Positions 61,025 to 64,000 of a DNA stretch of 64,000 nt are shown here, piece after piece. The notes beneath the pieces are model-generated. The model did no database searches, was not told where the DNA came from, and saw nothing but the letters and a program-made list of their open reading frames with translations. Made by a program: the position numbers and the translations under genes. Position 1 is the first letter of the stretch, and the number at the start of each line of letters is the position of its first letter. Origin of the DNA: Lysobacterales bacterium (GTDB taxonomy: Bacteria; Pseudomonadota; Gammaproteobacteria; Xanthomonadales; Xanthomonadaceae); assembly GCA_017302075.1 (NCBI GenBank), contig JAFLEB010000002.1:1-64000 (forward strand), in the 5' to 3' direction.

Positions 61025-61739
61025 GAAGAAAATGCCCGGCGGTATTCATATCGAAGGCCTGACCAAGCGCTACGGCGAAGGCGACACCGCCGTGGACGCA
61101 TTGAAAGGCGTCGACATGAAGGTCGCACCCGGCGAAGTCGTGGGCCTGATCGGGCCGTCCGGCTCGGGCAAGAGCACCCTGCTCAAATGTCTGGGCGCGG
61201 TGATCGAACCCACGGCCGGACGGATGACCCTCGGCGACCAGGTGATCTACGACAACGGCTGGAAGATCCGCGACCTGCGCGAGTTGCGCCGCGACCGCAT
61301 CGGCTTCGTGTTCCAGGCACCGTACCTGATCCCGTTCCTGGACGTGACCGACAACGTCGCGCTGCTGCCGATGCTCGCAGGCGTCCCCAACGCCGAGGCG
61401 CGAAGGCGGGCGCTGGAACTGCTGACCGCGCTGGATGTCCACCATCGCGCAAAGGCCATGCCGTCGCAGCTTTCCGGCGGCGAGCAGCAGCGGGTCGCCA
61501 TCGCCCGCGGCCTGGTCAATCGTCCACCCGTGATCCTCGCCGACGAGCCCACCGCACCGCTGGACAGCGAACGCGCACTGGCCGTGATCCGCATCCTCAA
61601 TGACATGGCACGCCAGTTCGAGACCGCCATCATCGTCGTCACCCACGACGAAAAGATCATCCCCACCTTCAAGCGCATCTACCACATCCGGGATGGCGTC
61701 ACCCACGAGGAAGCCGGCGATGGCCGGGGTTTCGACTGA
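61017..61739 (+). CDS. ABC transporter ATP-binding protein (MacB/DevA type)
   Basis: This encodes 240 residues. Walker A is GLIGPSGSGKSTLL, the signature is QLSGGEQQRVAIARGL, and Walker B is VILADEPTAPLDSE. I prefer the GTG at 61017, which has GGAGG at the right distance, over the ATG at 61032. It overlaps the permease gene by 8 bases. The D-loop has APLDSE rather than the common GNLDS. It is the last cargo gene; the next 190 bases before the integrase stop hold nothing recognisable. Confidence 0.92.
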   Translation: MAEKKMPGGIHIEGLTKRYGEGDTAVDALKGVDMKVAPGEVVGLIGPSGSGKSTLLKCLGAVIEPTAGRMTLGDQVIYDNGWKIRDLRELRRDRIGFVFQAPYLIPFLDVTDNVALLPMLAGVPNAEARRRALELLTALDVHHRAKAMPSQLSGGEQQRVAIARGLVNRPPVILADEPTAPLDSERALAVIRILNDMARQFETAIIVVTHDEKIIPTFKRIYHIRDGVTHEEAGDGRGFD

Positions 61740-61931
61740 GCAACGCGCCGATACGCTGTGGCCTCTCCCGCATAAATTGAGGTAACCAAAGCACACTCCA
61801 CCGTCACCTTCTCCAGTCGTTGAGATGCGCATCGAATAGCAGTTGAAGGCGCGTTGTTACCGCCGGTCTCCTCAAAGACAGACTGCAACGACCGCTTTGG
61901 GTCGTTTTGAGTCGGCTGATCGAATGTCGAG

Positions 61932-63167
61932 CTACTTATTGGAATTGCTTTTCAAGTTTTCCAAGTAGTCGGCCCACGCCTGCATCATCTCGCGACGCTT
62001 GGGCAGGTACTCCGCCATGTTGTAGACGCCCTCCGTACCGCCGACCTTGTGGGACAACTGAGCCTCAACGACCTCGCGCGGCCAACCCATTTCACGCAGC
62101 CGGGTCGACGCCATGTGCCGAAACCCGTGGCCAACCATCTCTTCCTTGAATCCGATGCGGGCAAGAGCCGCGTTGATGGCGCCATCGCTCATGTGCCGCT
62201 TGGCATCCCGGGCTCCAGGGAAGAGATAGCGGTCACGCCCAGTGAACTTTTGCAACTCCAGGAGGATGACAACCGCTTGCTTCGCAAGTGGAATCACGTG
62301 CGGCGGCGTGTCCGGATGCTCCTTCTCCTTCTTGCGCAGTTTCCGATTGGCCGGCGGCACGCGATAGGTCGGGCTGGGGCCATCCAGGTCGAAATGGGTC
62401 CATTCGGCCATCCGGATTTCCCCGGGCCGGCAGAACCACATCGGGGCCAGCTTCAGCGCGCACGCCACCGGGAAGGTGCCACTGAACCCGTCGATCGCGC
62501 GCAGCAGATCCCCGACCCGCTCAGGATCCGTAATCGTCGGGTAGCGCTGCTTGACCATGTCCCGGCGGGACGGGAGCACCTCGCTCAGGTCGGCCGCCGG
62601 ATCCCGGTCCGCCCGCTCGGTCGCGACAGCGAACTTGAAGATGCGACTCAACTGGAATCGGAGTCGATGCGCCTGTTCCAGGTGACCAGCCTTTGACAGG
62701 CGCTCGATCAGGGGCCGGATGTCCGAAACCCCTAGCGATGCCACCGGCCTCCCCCCAATGTAGGGGAAGGCGTGCTTCTCCAGCCTGCCCTGCTCCTTGT
62801 CGAAGTTCTTGTCGGTCCAGCCCGGCTTCCGGACCGCCAGCCACTCCCGGGATACCACCTCGAAGCTGTTGGCGGCCTGATCCCTGCCGACCGCCTTCTC
62901 GGCCTTGCGGTGCTCGCCGGGATCGATACCGGCCGCAAGCTGCTTTCGGGCGTCGTCGCGCCGCCCCCTGGCATCGGCCAGCCCAACCTCCGGGTAGGTG
63001 CCCAGGCTCAGGGTGTTCCGCTTGCCCGTGACGGGACGCCGATAGTCGAGCCGCCACCACCTGCCGCCGTCAGGCCGAAGCAGCAGGTACAAGCCGCCGC
63101 CATCGGTCAATTTGACCGGTTTTGCGCCGGGCTTGGCCTTGCGGATCGCTACATCGCTGAGGGGCAT
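61932..63167 (-). CDS. int: P4-type tyrosine recombinase (island integrase)
   Basis: This encodes 411 residues. The N-terminal DUF4102/arm-binding domain (LSDVAIRKAKPGAKPVKLTD, GGLYLLLRPDGGRWW) is typical of P4-like integrases. Catalytic residues are Arg247 (FCRPGE), His347 and Arg350 (GHGFRHMAS), His373 (LSHK) and a Tyr in VYNMAEY. I chose the ATG at 63167, directly beside repeated GTTACCGTC sites. The gene reads away from tRNA-Met 180 bases off. It should insert and excise the island at the tRNA 3' end. Confidence 0.94.
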   Translation of the reverse strand: MPLSDVAIRKAKPGAKPVKLTDGGGLYLLLRPDGGRWWRLDYRRPVTGKRNTLSLGTYPEVGLADARGRRDDARKQLAAGIDPGEHRKAEKAVGRDQAANSFEVVSREWLAVRKPGWTDKNFDKEQGRLEKHAFPYIGGRPVASLGVSDIRPLIERLSKAGHLEQAHRLRFQLSRIFKFAVATERADRDPAADLSEVLPSRRDMVKQRYPTITDPERVGDLLRAIDGFSGTFPVACALKLAPMWFCRPGEIRMAEWTHFDLDGPSPTYRVPPANRKLRKKEKEHPDTPPHVIPLAKQAVVILLELQKFTGRDRYLFPGARDAKRHMSDGAINAALARIGFKEEMVGHGFRHMASTRLREMGWPREVVEAQLSHKVGGTEGVYNMAEYLPKRREMMQAWADYLENLKSNSNK

Positions 63168-63244
63168 GACGGTAACCCTTCTGACGGTAACAAGATTTGG
63201 AGTACCGCTGTTACCGCCAACGTTACCGTCAATCGTGACGGTAT
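63168..63244. repeat. Arm-type integrase repeats at right island end
   Basis: GACGGTAAC (63168-63176), TGACGGTAA (63182-63190), GTTACCGCC (63210-63218), GTTACCGTCA (63222-63231) and TGACGGTAT (63236-63244) form a cluster of direct and inverted copies. They lie between the integrase start and the attachment site. The same word occurs at 9928-9950. Confidence 0.65.
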
Positions 63245-63285
63245 TCCACTGGACCGCCTCGGACATGCCCGGACATCAGACAAAG

Positions 63286-63313
63286 AAAAACCCCTGATTT
63301 CTCAGGGGTTTTT
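63286..63313. terminator. Bidirectional terminator at the right island end
   Basis: AAAAACCCCTGA and TCAGGGGTTTTT form a perfect 12-bp stem with A and T runs on both sides, able to end transcription in either direction. It lies 32 bases past the tRNA-Met 3' end and would replace the terminator left behind at 9824-9846. Confidence 0.8.
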
Positions 63314-63344
63314 GGACTTTCTTGGCTCTGCGCGGACTTCTTAT

Positions 63345-63365
63345 TGGTGGCTATGGGTGGACTCG
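63345..63365. repeat. Right attachment site (attR-like) within tRNA-Met
   Basis: This 21-base stretch is the CCA end, acceptor strand and T-arm part of tRNA-Met. It matches 9854-9873 except for one extra C. The shared exact core is ATGGGTGGACTCG. Integrases of this class usually recombine inside the tRNA 3' end and leave the gene intact. Confidence 0.75.
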
Positions 63366-63421
63366 AACCACCGACCCCAGCATTATGAGTGCTGTGCTCT
63401 AACCGGCTGAGCTACATAGCC
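63345..63421 (-). tRNA. tRNA-Met (CAT), elongator
   Basis: The 77-base gene folds perfectly: acceptor GGCTATG/CATAGCC, D arm GCTC/GAGC, anticodon stem CAGCA/TGCTG with loop CTCATAA (anticodon CAT at 63385-63387), T stem GGTGG/CCACC and encoded CCA. The Watson-Crick first pair and lack of three G-C pairs in the anticodon stem mark it as the elongator form, not the initiator. Its 3' end is the island insertion site. Confidence 0.97.
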
Positions 63422-63540
63422 ACGCGGAGAACCGCGAATTATTCATGTCGGCGGGGGCCTCGTCAATCCGGGCCGGCCGTGCTTGCCCATCCGCCACCGC
63501 GCTGGCAGAGTCGGACCCAGTAGATTTCGGAGTCCGCATC

Positions 63541-64000
63541 GTGATCGATCCGGACGGTTTCCGCCCCAACGTGGGCATCGTGCTCATGCACGAGGATGGG
63601 CGCGTGTTCTGGGCACGGCGCGTGCACCGGGACGGCTGGCAGTTCCCGCAAGGCGGCATGAACAGCGACGAGACGCCGCTGGAGGCCATGTACCGCGAGT
63701 TGCGCGAGGAAACCGGCCTTTTGCCGGAGCACGTGGAGGTGCTTGGCGCCACCCCCGGCTGGCTGCGTTACCGCCTGCCGCCGCGCGCGGTGCGCCGGCA
63801 GGACCGGATGGTCTGCATCGGCCAGAAGCAGGTCTGGTTCCTGCTGCGCTTCCGCGGCGAGGATCACCACCTGCGGCTCGACCTGACCGAGAAGCCCGAG
63901 TTCGACGGCTGGCGCTGGGTCGATTTCTGGTACCCGATGGACCATGTGGTGACCTTCAAGCGCGGCGTCTACGCCCGTGCCCTGCATCACCTCGCACCCT
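63541..64000 (+). CDS. rppH: RNA pyrophosphohydrolase RppH (partial, runs off the end)
   Basis: I start this at a GTG at 63541 ([20 protein letters not shown]), and 153 codons are visible before the window ends. The Nudix box is complete ([17 protein letters not shown] then REETGL). RppH removes pyrophosphate from the 5' end of mRNA to begin decay. [16 protein letters not shown] and WRWVDFWYP are family marks. It is the first host gene to the right of the island and tRNA-Met. Confidence 0.93.
   Translation, partial: MIDPDGFRPNVGIVLMHEDGRVFWARRVHRDGWQFPQGGMNSDETPLEAMYRELREETGLLPEHVEVLGATPGWLRYRLPPRAVRRQDRMVCIGQKQVWFLLRFRGEDHHLRLDLTEKPEFDGWRWVDFWYPMDHVVTFKRGVYARALHHLAP

Larger units (their letters stand above)
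9854..63365. mobile_element. Putative 53.5-kb genomic island inserted in tRNA-Met, carrying nitrate respiration
   Basis: The right boundary is the 3' part of tRNA-Met with an adjacent tyrosine recombinase. The left boundary is a 20/21-base copy of the same tRNA end. GTTACCGTC-type repeats lie just inside both ends, and the tRNA terminator is stranded at the left. Inside are mobility genes (Rep-like, AlpA-like, RadC, DUF932, DUF3987) and then molybdenum-cofactor, nar, narK and anaerobic ubiquinone genes. No type IV secretion genes are seen, so it may be mobilised by another element or by phage. Base composition drops in the 10-23 kb part and is host-like in the nar part. Confidence 0.75.

Overview
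The window reads as high-GC gammaproteobacterial DNA of the Xanthomonadaceae/Lysobacteraceae type (Lysobacter, Luteimonas, Thermomonas and relatives). The host-like genes are erpA, a DUF6776 protein, a DUF4126 membrane protein, bfr/bfd, queD, an elongator tRNA-Met and rppH. They sit at the two edges (about 2.1-9.85 kb and 63.35-64.0 kb). The first ~2.07 kb looks different: a small secreted protein, an S24 (CI-like) repressor facing a Cro-like gene, and a third gene that stops abruptly at about 2.07 kb. At that same point a nudC gene on the other strand is cut after ~105 codons. This is either a real rearrangement or a chimeric join.

The main object is a probable integrative genomic island of about 53.5 kb (9,854-63,365). 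Its right end lies in the 3' part of tRNA-Met, next to a P4-type tyrosine recombinase. A 20/21-base copy of that tRNA end lies at 9,854-9,873 on the left. Repeats of the form GTTACCGTC occur just inside both ends. A hairpin terminator facing the way the tRNA is transcribed is stranded beside the left copy, as expected if the island split the tRNA from its own terminator.

The left third (10-23.6 kb) is mobile-element machinery and unknown cargo: a short RadC, a DUF932 protein, two predicted lipoproteins, a J-domain protein, an XRE regulator with a 25-bp palindrome, a predicted amidoligase plus class II glutamine amidotransferase pair, a YagK/YfjJ (inovirus Gp2)-like replication protein, an AlpA-type regulator and a DUF3987 protein.

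The right two thirds (23.9-61.7 kb) form a nearly complete nitrate-respiration package. It holds an AraC regulator with a secreted protein and a CPGC redoxin, an outer-membrane porin and a TDT-family transporter. Molybdenum-cofactor synthesis follows (moaA, fused moaC-moaB, moeA, moaD, moaE, mobA). Then come narGHJI with a parvulin isomerase and an FAD-linked oxidase, two NarK transporters, a carbonic anhydrase and a quinone hydroxylase (UbiM-like). The oxygen-independent ubiquinone genes ubiD, ubiU, ubiV and ubiT follow, with ubiT fused to a chorismate mutase domain. The package ends with a HemN-like protein lacking its radical-SAM cysteines, a PLP decarboxylase and a TetR-controlled HlyD/ABC export system. 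No nitrite reductase is visible, so the predicted chemistry is nitrate to nitrite with export.

FNR/Dnr-type boxes (TTGAY-N4-RTCAA) lie before moaA, narG and narK2, and near-matches lie before the ubiD, ubiU and hemN-like units. No FNR-family regulator is encoded here, so the island seems wired to an anaerobic regulator of the host. Functions are inferred from reading motifs and gene order; no database search was run.
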